From assembly GCA_028564705.1 (NCBI GenBank), contig JAPXFQ010001355.1, positions 620,001 through 684,000 of the forward strand: a DNA stretch of 64,000 nt, read 5' to 3'. The notes beneath the pieces are model-generated. The model had not been told where the DNA came from, did no database searches, and saw only the letters and a program-made list of their open reading frames with translations. This stretch comes from Apricaphanius iberus (Eukaryota > Chordata > Actinopteri > Cyprinodontiformes > Aphaniidae). Below are positions 44,171-57,589 of the stretch, one piece after another; the stretch's first letter is position 1; each line of letters begins with the position of its first letter. The position numbers and the translations under genes are program-made.

Positions 44171-47100
44171 CGACAGGTCAATTGAGCAATGTTTAAAAAT
44201 GTAAAGATAATTTAAAATTTATTTGTTTGAGCAGTATTTTTATGGTATTTTTGAGCAATGTAGGCATGGCAATTTTTTTTATTGTTTTTCCATATTTAAT
44301 TTTATTCATTTGAATAAAGTTTAACAAAATACGAACAGAAATGTGCATTTTTTTATTTAGATAAATCTGAGGAAAACTAGTAACAGTAACATTTTAAAAT
44401 ACACTTTGAATTGCTGCAAACACTCACAGAGCTCAAGGTTATTTATTTAAGTGAACATTAACCTTTCACCTACTAAGTAGTGTAAAAATCTGGTAGCCAT
44501 GTTCATCAGTCACATTTTCACTGAATAACTACTTATTACACTAATATAGACATTTCAAGACGCTATATGAATTTCCGTCATCAGTTTTCCTATAACTCGG
44601 TTTACTGTTATGACTTGTATCACTGTATTATTTCAGTTTTAGATTTCAGTTTTAACCAAAGAGGTAAGAACAAAAATGTGATTTATTTTATAGTGTTATA
44701 TAAAGTCTCTTAGTCCCTACTAATATCACTAACTTTATTTTACTTTGCAATCGTGACATAATGCAGGATTTATTTACATGTGTCTTCATTTTAAGCCAAA
44801 TATTGTTGCTGTTTTAAAAAAAACAATCCAGATTAGGAGTTGTTATAGTAAAATGTAAAATCTATGCAGTGCTTAAACCCAGGGAAGCTGTATTTTAGGT
44901 CATATTGTCAACAAAAACCAGTTATATAATACAGCTGTTTTAAAAGTAACGGGGTGACTGGAATATTGTTATCAAAAAGGCAACTATTAGTGATTTCTAG
45001 ACAATATATTTTTATCTTTAAAACTGTCATTTAATTTCTCTTTTGCACACTTGCACATTGACTTCTACTTGGGTTTTACATGACTTAACCTGGGAGTTAG
45101 GCCATAGAGCCATACTGCTTGAACACTGTATTATAGGTTGGGATCTATCAGTGAAACCCTGAAGAAGAATTCACCTCGACCGAGAACAGAGGCACACTCC
45201 ATGGGATGCCAAAATATCTGGGGGAAAACAGCCTTGCTGGGTTTACCAAATACCTCTGCTTCCTCATCTTCAGGGCTTACGGAGAAAAATGACTGCATCA
45301 TATTTCACGTTGCTAAGTAATAGGGCAAAAAAGCCTCAATGAAGAACCAAATGATGAATCTAAACGCCAGGAGATAACCTTTGGGGGCTGCAACCCCCAC
45401 AAGCATTTAGAGTAAAAACTGTTACACTGGTATATAATGACTATTGGCAGAGTTGTTAGTTCTCATCTTTAGTAGGCTGAAGTAAACATTTTGTATTGAG
45501 TCATGAGCTTTGAACTGCATCATTAGAGGATTACCAAGCATTGAACATACAGAGAACCGTTTAATGAATTATGGATTTCTTCATGATTAAAACTTTAAAG
45601 AAATAATAAAGCACTGATATTAACTTATTCATGCCAAGTGATTCTTTATTTTCTAAACGCAAGACATCAAAATCATACACACCCTTTTCAAAATACAAAG
45701 TCTCCGCGATCTAAAAAATTCCTCTTTGATTTTTTTTTTTTTCAAATATGACAAATATGTTATGGATTTTATTCAAGGATTATACCTGTTGCATAATTTA
45801 TTACAACCTTAATCAAATATTTTGTCCCTGCTTTTCATTGTCCACAATAACTGTAGAAAATATGGGGGGGGGGATTAGACATTTCTCAAAAAAAAATTAA
45901 AAGAAGACACTTATTAAGGTCGGGGAGGCAGGTAACAGGTCGACACCAACACGAACAACGAGCAACGAAACTGCAGGAATTTTCAACCAGGGCTGGTTGT
46001 GTTCTCCGTGTTGCCGGACTTTACCCAGTAGAAATGCAAAACGGGTTTATTTTTTTATAGGGAAACATCCAGACATGGTTTAATGAAAAATAATTTGAAA
46101 TTTTGGATAATAGATCCAAAAGTAAAACAAAACAAAAACAGCACATAGTATAATTAGAAGAAGTTGGCACGAAACTAAAATTTCAAACTGATACTAACAG
46201 AGTAATTTTTTTAAGAGCAAACAATATGATTGATTAAAATATAAAAAATATTATTTAGAGCAAAACTAAAAAGTCAGGGAAAATTAAGCCTTTATCTATA
46301 AAATATATATTTGAAAAATGTCACTTGGCTGCATTGCCAAACAACTGACAAGATAACACTTACATAAATATTAATATGAATATCTGATTAGTCGTGCAAT
46401 TATTTTTGTTATAACTGATCTTTAGTGAGCCACTGTGTGCTCCTATTGTCGATTTGCTGTTGATACAAATATAATTTAGCTACTGACAGACAATTAAAGG
46501 GATATTCCATACTAAAAGAAATAGTGTTTTAAAACACACAAAAAAAATTATAACGTGGACAGGGATCTGATGTTTGCAGTTATATCCAACAGCGGTTCTG
46601 TACAGTGTCTACCTTATAGTAATTTACTAAGTATTTTCTTAAGCAGTTCTTAAACTGAAATGATCAACTACAGTAGCATGGGAGGTTGACCTGAGGGCTT
46701 TTCCACAAAGCGAGTTTATCTCAAAAACCAGGTTTACTTTGATAATCCCGCTTTAATTTCCCAAAATACAGTTCCACTAACGAGGCTAACCTGCCCGGCT
46801 CATTTACCTTGGCAACATAATTTTGTTCCTGCACAAACATGTTCTGTGGTAGCCTGGCTGTCGGGCTTGTTTAGCTTGATGAATATGATTGGACAATCCA
46901 TGTGATGTCGCACTGCGGGGCTGGTATTCTTTGTCTGATCTTACCCTCAAAACTCCCAACCTCCAATATAGAATTATCACAGCAGTCATAGAAGCTACAA
47001 TTTCCTTTTCGGTGGCTAAATTATGCAATACAATGCAATGTAGGATTTATCTTTTAAAATGTAGGTCTAATTAGATATTATTTTTTACCAGTTTGAATAA

Positions 47101-47389
47101 TATTACTGTATTTTTTCTTGCTGTCCAAAAATATTTTGTTGCACCCATGTCATGCCTTACACCAAGCATTATTAAAAATGACACATAAATACATTTTTGT
47201 CTATGATGAAGCCATGAAATCAATATTCTGTCCGGTCTAAATGTGATAGCCTTAAAGTACCTTAAAACCTTGTTACTAACTTAGCGTTACCTGTGCAGTT
47301 CCGCAGGTTTTGTGCTTGGACGAGTTGTTTTTACTAATTATATATGCTGAATTGATAAAATAATTAGACACCATGATATAATTTTCCAC
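44171..47389. other. Non-coding DNA, no gene seen
   Basis: Long AT-rich stretch. 46680-46960 (cctgcccggctcatttacct, tgtgatgtcgcac) is probably a decayed repeat. Short A, T and G runs occur near 45730 and 45862. No supported frame. Confidence 0.45.
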
Positions 47390-48262
47390 AGATATGCCAG
47401 TTATACACAACTTAATTCATCCATAAATCCTTATTAATCCAATCAGTAAAATGGATTACAGGCATGTTTCGAAGACATAAAAAATTGGATGAATCTGAAC
47501 TTTCTACTTTTAAATTAAGGCCAGACAGAAGTTGTCGTCTTTGGACCAGAAGCTTTAAAAAGGAAACCGCTAAGTCAATCACTTCATCTGGATGGCATTA
47601 AACTGGCCTCCGAATATAATGTAAAAAAACGTTGTGTTATTTTTGACTTAAGACATGACATTCAAATCCCATATTAAACAGGTTTCAAGGATTTCCTCCC
47701 TTCACCTGTGGAATATTGGTAAAATTAGAAACATCCTGTCCAGGACTGATGATGAGAGACTACTTCATGCATTTGTTACTTCAAGGCTGGACTACTGTAA
47801 TTCTTTATTATCAGGGAGTCCACAAAATGCAATTAAAAGCCTTCAGTTGATCCAAAATGCTACAGCAAGTGTCCTGATCAATATTAAAAGGAAAGGTCAC
47901 AATTCTCCTGTTTTAGCTTCTCTCCATTGGCTCCCTGTTAAATCCAGAATAGAGTTTAAGATCTTCCTTCTTACTTATGAAGCCCTTGATAATAAAACTC
48001 TATCATACATCAGAGGTCTGATTGTTCCATATGTTCCTAACAGAGCACTTTGCTCTTTGACTGCAGGTTTACTGGTAGTTCCTAGGATTTATTAAAGTAA
48101 AATGGGAGGCAGAGCTTTTATTTATTAGGCTCGTCTCCCGTGGAAACAGCTCCCAGTTTTAGTCCGTGAGGCACCCTGTCAACTTTTAAGACCAGGCTTA
48201 AAACATTTTTTTGTTAAAGCTTATCATTGGAATGGCTTAGGTTATCCTGAGCTATCTCTGTA
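47390..48262 (+). pseudogene. CR1/L2-type LINE fragment
   Basis: The 146-codon frame at 47655-48095 encodes the post-RT region with the motifs KIRNILSR, TSRLDYCNSLLSGS and LASLHWLPVKSRIEFKI, and it matches 12896-13500 closely. Upstream coding for the end of the RT region (47480-47650) is broken. The copy stops at the TA microsatellite, so its 3' UTR is lost. Confidence 0.88.
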
Positions 48263-48280
48263 GTCATGCTATAATAGGCT

Positions 48281-48287
<7 letters not shown>

Positions 48288-48363
<76 letters not shown>
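48288..48363. repeat. TA microsatellite
   Basis: About 37 uninterrupted AT dinucleotides at the broken 3' edge of the LINE copy. Confidence 0.97.
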
Positions 48364-48365
<2 letters not shown>

Positions 48366-49149
48366 CTTTTCTGTCAAACTGTTGCTAGATTAAGGTCAAA
48401 GAAGGATTCGTTTTTAAAACCGCATGTTACAACTTTTTAGTATTGTTTATGCAGCAGCAGTGAATGAGGCATTAAAGATACAATTGAGTGTACTATGGAT
48501 GCTGATCTAGCCATGTTGCTACTGGATTCGTAATAAATGCTTGTTCCGGAGTTATTTGGGCATGTTGATGTAATACAGTACTGGGAAAACAGGGTCACCA
48601 GCTGCCACGCTGTCAGTTTGATGTTTTGCGAGGTGAGGGGAGGACAACCTCGTGAGAGGATATGAGCTGCTGAGATCCTCTGAGAACTGTGCATAAGTAA
48701 CATTGTGATATACTGGTAAAGCAAACAAGCAAACTCAGGTGAAACAAGCCAATAAATTCGAACCAAATACAGTAAATGTTTCTCTCTCTTTACATAACCA
48801 TTAAATTGTTTTTCTCTACTACACAAACTTGATGCAGAAACCTTGGAAAGCCTGGAGTGCTACTTGGACGAGTGCTCTGACAGCATTGTTATGGGCAAGT
48901 CATGAGAAATCCACATCTGACATGCCTGACATCCCAGAAACGCACCCGTTTTGAGGCCAGCAATTACACCACCTCTCCAGAGGAAAGCGACAGTGTGTAC
49001 TGGATTCAATAGATAAGAAGTTAACCAGCCTAGATGCCAGTCTTGCGCTTGTTGAAGTTCGACACAAAGAATTTCAAGCACTGAGGGGAGTCTCTGGAGT
49101 TCAGCCCACCCTCTCTTGTATCGTAAACACACACTCCTACATCTCCTGC
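48364..49149. other. Non-coding DNA, no gene seen
   Basis: Minus-strand frames of 129 and 100 codons exist but show no domain, membrane segment or codon pattern that supports a gene. Confidence 0.4.
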
Positions 49150-49378
49150 CTCTCTTCTTCATCTTTTTTTCTTTCTTCTCTCTTGTTTTTTTGTTTCCGT
49201 GTCCATAACTTCAGGAAATTAAACCGACAGCAATCTCTAAAAAAGATTTTTCAGACATATATATCAAGTGGAGTACTACAAAAAAGCTGTAATGCTCTAC
49301 TTGAGGAAGCTGGTACTCATTGTCAGAGTCTGTCTGGCAGTTTGGCCCTGCCAGACAGGACTCGTAGAAAGAAAAAAG
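49150..49378 (+). mobile_element. 5'-truncated copy of the GC-rich poly(A) retroposon
   Basis: cttcaggaaattaaaccgac, aaagatttttcagacatata and agctgtaatgctctacttga follow 18797-18895 base for base with modest divergence, and cagacaggactcgtagaaag matches the end at 18960 plus 19579. It ends in a short A-rich tail. 5' truncation supports target-primed reverse transcription as the copying mode. Confidence 0.8.
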
Positions 49379-51199
49379 TTTGATGCTTTGGATGTTCTGT
49401 TGTATTGGCTAGCCGGCCTGTAAAACCGTCAGTACACTTCTTCAGTCGCACCCCATACAGATTTGTTTTTACGACAGCGACGTTACGCCACAAGCCTTGA
49501 GAGGGCGACAGTGGGAAAATATCTGCAACGTTAAGGAGTGTGTCTGCCTGTACTTCGGAAATGTCAAGTTAAATACAGAAAATATTTACAATGAAATTAA
49601 CAAACATGAAAGTCTCATTTTTCACAATAAAAAAAAAAACATTAGAGAGCAACTGTATGGGTTCAGCAGTTCCATTTGAGGTCTTGAGTCACCTTGCACA
49701 GATATCTGGTATTTCTGCATTGTGGCCCTGTACAGCCTGATCAAGTAGCTCATATATCAGAACATTAACGTTTGGGACCTATATCCATAAAACATTACTT
49801 TAGATCACTATCAGTCAGGATTTGGTCCAAAAATTGATTTAAATCATATCTGAGTTCATTTTAGAAGGTATTAAGAAGTAGAGTAAAAACTAAATCTTAT
49901 GTGAACATAGATTTGATAGAAATTAAAATTCACCTTCCTAAGCATGATGTGTTAAAAGGACGTCTGGTAAGTTGTTTGAAACTCTGAGAAGATATTACAA
50001 CCTAAGAAACAATTCCATCTACTACTTATGTATATTGAACAGAAGCCGTTCTTTTTAAGCCACTAAGGAGCTGTGCTCCCTACAATCGTATTATTAAATC
50101 TAATAAAGACGAAAAATTGACATTTTAAATTGCTTTAATGTTGTGATGTCCATAGCTTTGGATGGGCTCAGCCAGAGACTGAGCCTGGGCAGCAGATAGG
50201 GGTCACATTTTCATTAAAGAGGCTAATGGCATACGTTACAAGGGGTGCTTATTAGCCGTAGGGAGAACTATTAGAAGTGATCTGGAGGAAACTGTGATAA
50301 GAAACTGATTACAAAATCACTGAAAAGAAAATGACTTGGCAAATCAGTGCGACTTCAGCTCTGATGGTTCCAGTTAATTTGAAAGTTGAAACGTACATCA
50401 CAGACTGAATTGGAAGGAGGCAAGTTTGAGGAGTTTAAAGGGAATAGCTTTTTTAGACAGCTTTTGAGCAGTCGTTGTCTAACTTGCAGTTGACAACAGT
50501 CAAAGTACACTCAGAGGGGAATACTGATGAGAAGCTCAGGAAGACTGTGATGAAGCTAGCTACTAACTACACATTTTCTGTAAAACTTTATTTTTCTGTG
50601 GAGTTTTTCAGGGTCAAAATGTTGTCGACAGTCATAATTCCTCTTATTTTTTTTTATTTTTACTTTGTAAGCAGACCATTTAAATAAATACAATCAGAAA
50701 ATTTAGATTTGCTGAAAGAATGCAGGATTTTTGGTTTCCTATGCTTAAACTCTATATCTTTATCTGCTCATTCTGATATCTTTTGATCCACACAGTTCTA
50801 CTAAAACATTAAATGCTGTTTGTGTTCACACAGCACTGTTAGAATCATACCTGCAAGTTGTATCGATGCCCTCCACTGTATGTATAAGATTCATGTTTGC
50901 ATAAAACACCTCAGAATCAGATTCTTATCCTTACCGTCAGATCTTTGTCCATGGCAGAGCTTAGAAATCTAAATACAAGACTAGAGAGAAAACAGGTATC
51001 TAACAGTGGACTTTTTTAGATGACTATATATAAAAGCCAAATACTGAACTCCACCAACTCTTGAATCTCAATATCACAGACCACCAAAACCCAACATCAG
51101 AAGAGACAATCATACGCACCCATAAATGACCAGTAACTAAACACACAAATAAGCTGGAGAGACACTGGACCCGACCCCTGCCGACCCACCTGACAGTTT
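49379..51199. other. Non-coding DNA, no gene seen
   Basis: AT-rich with no supported frame or repeat boundary. Confidence 0.45.
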
Positions 51200-51203
51200 C
51201 TAC

Positions 51204-51784
51204 TGTGGTAATTCTGAATAAGGTTTAAACTTTTATCATTTAGAAAGTAAAAGTCTGTTTTAATTAGCTTGCATGATAGTAAAGAAATGTTTTGTCAAGT
51301 ATTGTTTATGCAGGAAAGCTTTTAAGTCATAAAACTCTGGGGTGAGTTTTTATTGCAAGCTGTAAAAGCAAGAATGTTTAGATAAGAAACTGGGAGAAAA
51401 GTTTTTAGAGAAGCAGATAGCCATTTAACCATAAATTTTTATAATGAACCTTTGACCCAGAACAGAGACGATTCCTTTTCTGACTGCATAATTCTCTGAC
51501 AGCAAATCATGGCTAAGAGACTGTTTGGAAATGATCTGATTGGAGTAAGATTGGAGAGATTATAAACGCCCAGAGGCCCGGTTGTCTATAAAGCTGTGAA
51601 ATAAAGATCAGTTAATTGTTCAGATTTCTTTAAGTCTGGACCACAGAGAAACTAGGGCAACTTTCTCTGTAAACTGCAATTTGTTAATCTGTTCAAAATA
51701 AATGTTAAACTGGAAATTGGCTCCATTTTGTCTCTGCTTGAACATGCATTGAATTACTTATGATAATTATTTAATTCAACAACA
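51204..51784 (+). repeat. Solo LTR
   Basis: 581 bp starting TGTGGTAATTC and ending TTCAACAACA, bounded by CTAC duplications (51200-51203, 51785-51788). It has a TATA-like tataaacgcc near 51563 and AATAAA signals near 51600 and 51698. It is related in blocks to the minus-strand solo LTR at 18969-19574 and is from a different family than the 2.2-12.7 kb provirus. No internal viral sequence adjoins it. Confidence 0.85.
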
Positions 51785-51789
51785 CTACC

Positions 51790-52779
51790 CAACAATAAAT
51801 TACTAGCATTAAGAAGTGCCTATACACCAAACCCAGTGTACCGTGACATGCACAGAAGTGCACCAAAACCATCGACCATTGTGTCCTTCCAATGGCCTTT
51901 CCCATCGACAATCCACTCATAAATTACAAATTAAAGCACCAAAATCAACAACTCAACCTCCCCAGAGAACTCCAATACTTCCAACCAGGCCCACAGATCT
52001 ATTTTGGATACAAACTTCAAGATGAGACAGGATTCCTTATTTCCACCATTGGGGGCACAGCCAATCAACTGCAATGACTATGACTGCCTAGATTGGCTGC
52101 TTTGCATACACCAGATAATGGCGTTTCAACTAATAATGTGGCGCTGGGGGGGGGGGGTTGGTCATTCTACTGAAAGTAATATTGCCGTCAACTCTGTTGG
52201 TTTATACGGCTAAAAAAAAAGGTTGGTAGACCAGTCTAAAGACATGAGATCCAGTGACAACTTGACAGTCTTTAGGGGACAAATTTCAGCTTGTGATCAT
52301 GTGGGAGATTGAGGGCATTTTTACATGTGTGGCTGTGCCCTTACTGGAGTTCAGTGTTTTACATGACACTTAAACAGCAGTTGGCGGTTTAAAAATAATT
52401 CTGTAGCTATCCAACAAACAAGGGAGTGAGAAGTACCAACATCATAAAAGAAGTGACAGCCTAGATTGTAAACAAATTGATCTACTGGTCATCTGCTACC
52501 CGAAGCCATCTACAGGGTGAGTGTTGTAGTAAACCCGCCATTTTTAACCTGGTGTGTTGCTGTGGGATGCCTGAACAGCGTTGTTTTGATCTCTTTATGG
52601 TCGCATGACGATTCGGTAATTTCAGGCGGCGGTGTCATCACTTCCATGTGGAGCGTGTCTATTGTCTTAGATACGGCCACGGTACGCCGTGTGTTCACAT
52701 GATCCGTATCCACTCATATCTGGACTCCAATACCACCTCCAAGGCAGGTCTCTTGGTCTCTTGGATAGGCTACCTTCCA
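51790..52779. other. Non-coding DNA, no gene seen
   Basis: A run of about 11 G at 52147-52157. 52500-52700 has overlapping frames on both strands with no motif. Confidence 0.4.
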
Positions 52780-53540
52780 CTACTCCAACAACCTGATTTA
52801 TCAATGGTTTGCGCTTGTTAAAACCCGCACAAACCACTCAGCATTGCAAAAACAGGCTCTGGCTGATCTATCAACAATTAAAACTAATAGCCATAAACTT
52901 GAACGTTATGTGAATATTTACCTGTTTTTCCCCCAAAGACGCATCATAACTCACTGCTCGCTAATCAAGTCTTCACCTGGTGAAGATGCGCTGAGCGCAC
53001 AGTGAGTTATGATCCTAGTGGATCCTCATTATTTTCCTCCGTAGTGGTTAACCTTCCTAGAGTCCAATTATTAATATGTATTAATCACAACACCACAATG
53101 ATAATTGGCATTATATATGACATTTTAAAAACTAAATTCAGACACACTGCAGTTTTAATCAGTCTAACCCTGCAATACAATGTGTGCATGTAGCAGAGAG
53201 CAGCGCGTGTACACCGCATTAATTACATTTATAACTGACAAACCAAAAACAAAATTCACAACATTCTATCACCCCCCTCCTTTTTTGTGCCTAAGACCCA
53301 TCATGTACCCATGCGCATTATTCCTCTTCTCTAGCCGTGGTGCAGCTCGTATTAGCGGGCGCAAACTCCTCATTTAAATACTGCTGCTTGCGCCTGTTGA
53401 GAATTGCTCACGTAATCTTAGTAAGTCACCCGCAAATTAAGGACAACCCACTCGCGCAATTTTTTAACGCACACGCAAATTTGCTGTCATTATCAGGAAT
53501 CTTGATAAATCACGCACCAAGTGTTTCACATAATTCCCCA
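52780..53540 (+). repeat. Dispersed repeat, copy 1 (inverse of 62160-63180)
   Basis: tttgcgcttgttaaaacccg, cccccaaagacgcatcataa, agcgcgtgtacaccgcatta and cacccgcaaattaagga each recur inverted at 62220-63170 in the matching order. It carries no coding frame, so it is likely a non-autonomous DNA element. Confidence 0.7.
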
Positions 53541-53599
53541 ACAAGCACCCTGTATATTCTTATTTTCAATATCAGAATCTCTCTAAAGGTGGCGTTGCG

Positions 53600-53745
53600 A
53601 TGTGGAGTGAATGCCTAATGTACAGAGCCTTCAGTCCTTGTCACTGTCCCAAGGTCAAGTCCTGGTTCCACGGACATTTACTGCATGTTGTCCCCCACGT
53701 CTCTCCCCACTTCTGACTTATCAAAGTGAAGGCCACTTGGGCTAC
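53600..53745 (+). repeat. Possible tRNA-like repeat fragment
   Basis: aaggtcaagtcctggttcca followed by ggacatttactgcatgttgt is a sequence type that follows tRNA-like heads in fish repeats. No box A was recognised. Confidence 0.35.
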
Positions 53746-56569
53746 AAAACTATTAGATATATACAGTATTTATATTATAGGTAAATTAGGCTAAGTGTAA
53801 TCTCTATGTGCTTCTCATTCACCCTCCAGTAACACAGCTATCTGTGGAAAAATTTGCAAATTTGCTGCAGTGTTATGAGATGGAAGCATTTGCTGTACAG
53901 GACATTGCTTTCTTTTATGTGTTTTTATCTTTGCTGATTTTATCTTCGTTTGTACATAACTTTGTGATGCCTATTTTGAAATGTGCTATATAAATGAAGT
54001 ATTATTATTATTATTTATGCTTTTGAACTTTTACCCTCTCTTGGAACATAAACAGCTTGGAATTGATTTCAGGCAAGGTAGGAATCTAGAAAATGTGCAA
54101 AAAATACTGCTGCTGCAGTTAAAAACAATGTTAATTTGGAATAAAAGTTTTTAAAAAACACTTTAAAAAGGTCAATAGTATACTTTATCTTCTCTCAAAC
54201 TGTATTCTCCTATTTGTACAATTTAGGAATTCTTCTCTCAGCCTTTCTCCTTGTAAATATATAAAAATAGGTCTCAGCAGAAGGGCTTGTGTAATTACAG
54301 TGTTTCTAATATTTTTTTGTCTCTGAATGTAGTGGCTCATTATGTAATTATCAAGTTTGTAATTATAGAGCTGAAGGTATGAACACAAGCTGCGGTAGAA
54401 TAGCTCTTGGTGATCTGTTGCTTATGTCCATTCAGGAATACATTGCCAGGAAAAACCAGAAAATAATGTGATTAAAACAAAGCATTGGAAAGAATCAGCT
54501 GATATCGATGTTAGGATCAGAACTCCAACATCTTGGATTTAAGGATCTTTAATATTTCATGCTACTAAAATTGGAAAGTATAATTTTTTTCCTTGTGTGC
54601 ATGTGAAAGATGACTAAAGAAGGCTACAGTGATATTTTTAGAGGTGCAGTCATGATACTCCTAGAAACATATAGGCTACTGTGTAAAAATCTAAACTTTG
54701 AAAAATGTCTTTCCATCCATCATCTCCTCCTGAACTGCTCCTCCGTCTCATCTGCACAGACACTGATGTGTTGAAACAAACTGCGAGATGTGAATCTTTC
54801 CTACTGGTTCCGAGTTCATGAGCTGCCTTAAGGCCTCCCCCCATGGGGGGTGGTGGGTAAGACGATCAACCAGAACTCGTCTTTGGCTCTTTTATCTCCG
54901 TATGAAAGGTAATAATTTAGAGTAATTGTCAATCTTTGGTTTCAAGCTGAATAAATGCATCTCTGGAAGTCCACTTCACAAAGCTCTTCTATGAGGTAAT
55001 AAAACAGTCCCACACGACGCAGCAGCCCTACCAAAGCCTGTGCCGCCATAAAACAGCGAGTGACTCTGACACCAGCCAGTTATTGATGTTTCATATCATC
55101 AACCCTCTCATCCTCATCTTACTGCTCCTCCACAAAATCCAATAAAACAACGACGACATAAAATAATCCTAAAACTGTCCAAGAAACTTGGGTGTTATTT
55201 AAATCCTTCACTTCTTTACAATTCCTTTCATAGTCCAGCTAAAGTCAAACAGTAAAACACAAAAATGTAACTATCAAAAATACAGTAAAGACTGATTTAA
55301 AATGCTCGGCAACCGTCTTCATGGCTTTTTAATGAATACATTTTAAACTGTTAAATTTTAATAAGTATTTTAACTTCTTACACATAGAGTCTAGCATCCA
55401 CCCTGAGCCCAGTTTGCTGCTGTCACAAAAATACCTGTATATGAATATAGCCTGATGGTACTCTAAATTCTGCTTTGACTGTTTCATATTATTCTCCCAT
55501 TTATAAATGGTTCATATTGAAAGGTAAACTGCAAATCTGCCACAGAAATAAATAATGTCTGTAGAAAGTTGAGGTATTTATTCACACTTTTAAACCCAAA
55601 ACATGCTTGGATGATATTGGTTTAAATGTGGTCCATGTTCCATGTAGAATGGGTTCTCATTCTCAGTAATTGTTAATTCAGTCATTTTACCTCAATGTTT
55701 CAAATATTTCAACAGTTTTATTATACCTTGCAACAAACAAAGGTTTTTGTTGTTTTTTTTGTTTTTCAAACCCCATTGCAAATTAAGACTATTAGGAAAA
55801 ATGAAAAATACATTTTTACATTATTTTAAATGAATGTTAGAATAAACAAAATACACAAGCACATTTTGTCTGTTTAGTAAGACTGATATTATGAGGGTAT
55901 ATAGTCGGGGATCTGTTGCAATCACCGAAGCCAGGAAGTTGCAACACTGCCTTCTGTGTGTCATAGCGCGGCTTACTTAATGTCAACTTATTCCACCTGG
56001 GTTGAAAAAACATTTGGGGCTTGGAGAGAAATTTTCGGGACTAGAGCTGGGAATGCCTAGGACAGGAGACGGCACTGGTTGTTTGCCAAAATAGACATTA
56101 GAGCTTGGCTTAATGAAAACAACTGCAAAACCACTGTTAAAAAAAGAACTTCCATTTTTTTTGGCCTGACAAAATATTTTAAGTTTGGAAAACACAAAAA
56201 TAGAATTTTTATTCATGTGAGGCAATAACATAAATTAGTCCAACAAACCAAGGAAGTTGTAAGCTTCAACTTATTTTTATTCTGTCATCGGAAATTAAAT
56301 CTGTAAGTTGAGATTCATTACAAGCAGGGAAAGTTCATCCAGCAAAAAATATTTTGGCATGAAAAACAATTTTCAGTTGTGAAAACTTGAAAAAGTTAGA
56401 CAGAAGAGGGGCTGTAATTTAGACAAGATGTAGGATCTGAGGTAGTGGTATGCTGTAACATTACTGAGGGAGTCGTCAGTGTTTGTATCTCTATGTTTTA
56501 GGTAATTAAAAAAGAGCAAGTTGTGTTAACTGTCATACTTTTATTTGTGAAATGCAGGAAAAACAACTT
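53746..56569. other. Non-coding DNA, no gene seen
   Basis: gtgctatataaatgaagtat followed by an ATT tract at 53982-54015 is a LINE- or SINE-like 3' tail. The rest has only chance frames. Confidence 0.4.
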
Positions 56570-57422
56570 TTTTTATTTGGCTTTTGAGTCAACAGCTATA
56601 CGCGTTACTTGGATAAGGAGATCCACAGAGGTAGATTTTGATCTTATTTATTAGACGCAAATGGTTTTGGAAACTCTTGAGAACATAAATCATTGGATAT
56701 TAGAATACAAACACTGAAAACAACATTCAAACAGTAGAATATGAGCTTTATTTTAAGTTACTACACTCCTCGTTAGGTTACTACTAATGGACTGTGGCTT
56801 GTTTGTTAGAGTAGTTGGCTACTAATTGGAGAGTGGTGGATTCAAATCCAGCTTCTGCCTGTCTGCTATGCACTTAACCCAAGCTTTCCACCATATCGCA
56901 GCATAAATGTGTTTTCCTTTAGAGAGAACCAAGTGCTTTGATTAGTCAGTATGAAGAATGAGTAGTTAAACAAAAAAATAAAAAATAAGGCAACCAGCTG
57001 CAAAGCATTATTAAGTAAACTTAACAAAGAGGCTTCTGTTGAGTCAATCTACATCAAGAGGGTAAATCAACGTTGAAATACAGAGTAAGGCAAAAATAAC
57101 CATTTCTGAGTAAAGTCAACAGCAGGCTTGTGCTGAGTCAATTTTTAGACTTATTCACACAGTTAAGTTGAGCCAATTTGTGAAAACAAGCTGGGTCAAC
57201 TTTAAGCATATTTTCAACTTAACATAAGTTGTGTCACCTCAAAGAAATGAGTAGACCCCCACTATCTTCAGTCTTTTGAATTTAAGATTGCGCTTTGATT
57301 AACCCTCTTTATGTAGGTTCACACAATACAACGCATTAGTTAGATTCATTCGAAAAAGCTTTGCAGCTGATTGCCTTACTTTTTCAAGTTCAGTCAACTT
57401 TTCTTTTTTTAGAGTGTAGCAC
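56570..57422 (-). repeat. Composite tRNA-like repeat, full antisense copy
   Basis: Inverse of 63350-64000. It has the tail near 56580-56610 (ttacttggataaggag), a tRNA-like block at 56790-56860, and an inverted-repeat block at 56980-57420 whose arms (aggcaaccagctgcaaagc near 56990 and gctttgcagctgattgcctt near 57358) pair. In the tRNA-like block tggcttgtttgttagagtag fits box A and ggattcaaatcc (56838-56849) fits box B. Confidence 0.75.
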
Positions 57423-57589
57423 AAGCAGTGGGGATGCTAATACGTCACCAGTGTTAAAGAGACAAGTGCAACCTTGAATGACATTCTGGTCCACACTTCA
57501 TCCCAGTTTCTCTTTTCCCAGCCACCAATAAACATCACAAAGAAGAAGACTAATATGTGCACAATATGTCATGTTCCCCAGAGACTCTT

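Noticed and set aside
48288..48363. CRISPR-like or satellite array
   Set aside because: Simple TA dinucleotide microsatellite without spacers; no CRISPR array occurs in the window.
48437..49162. Frames of 129 and 100 codons on the minus strand
   Set aside because: No motif and no codon or splice context; length is plausible by chance.
56790..56860. Functional tRNA gene
   Set aside because: Box A and B fit, but arms do not form a convincing cloverleaf and the block recurs in a dispersed repeat.
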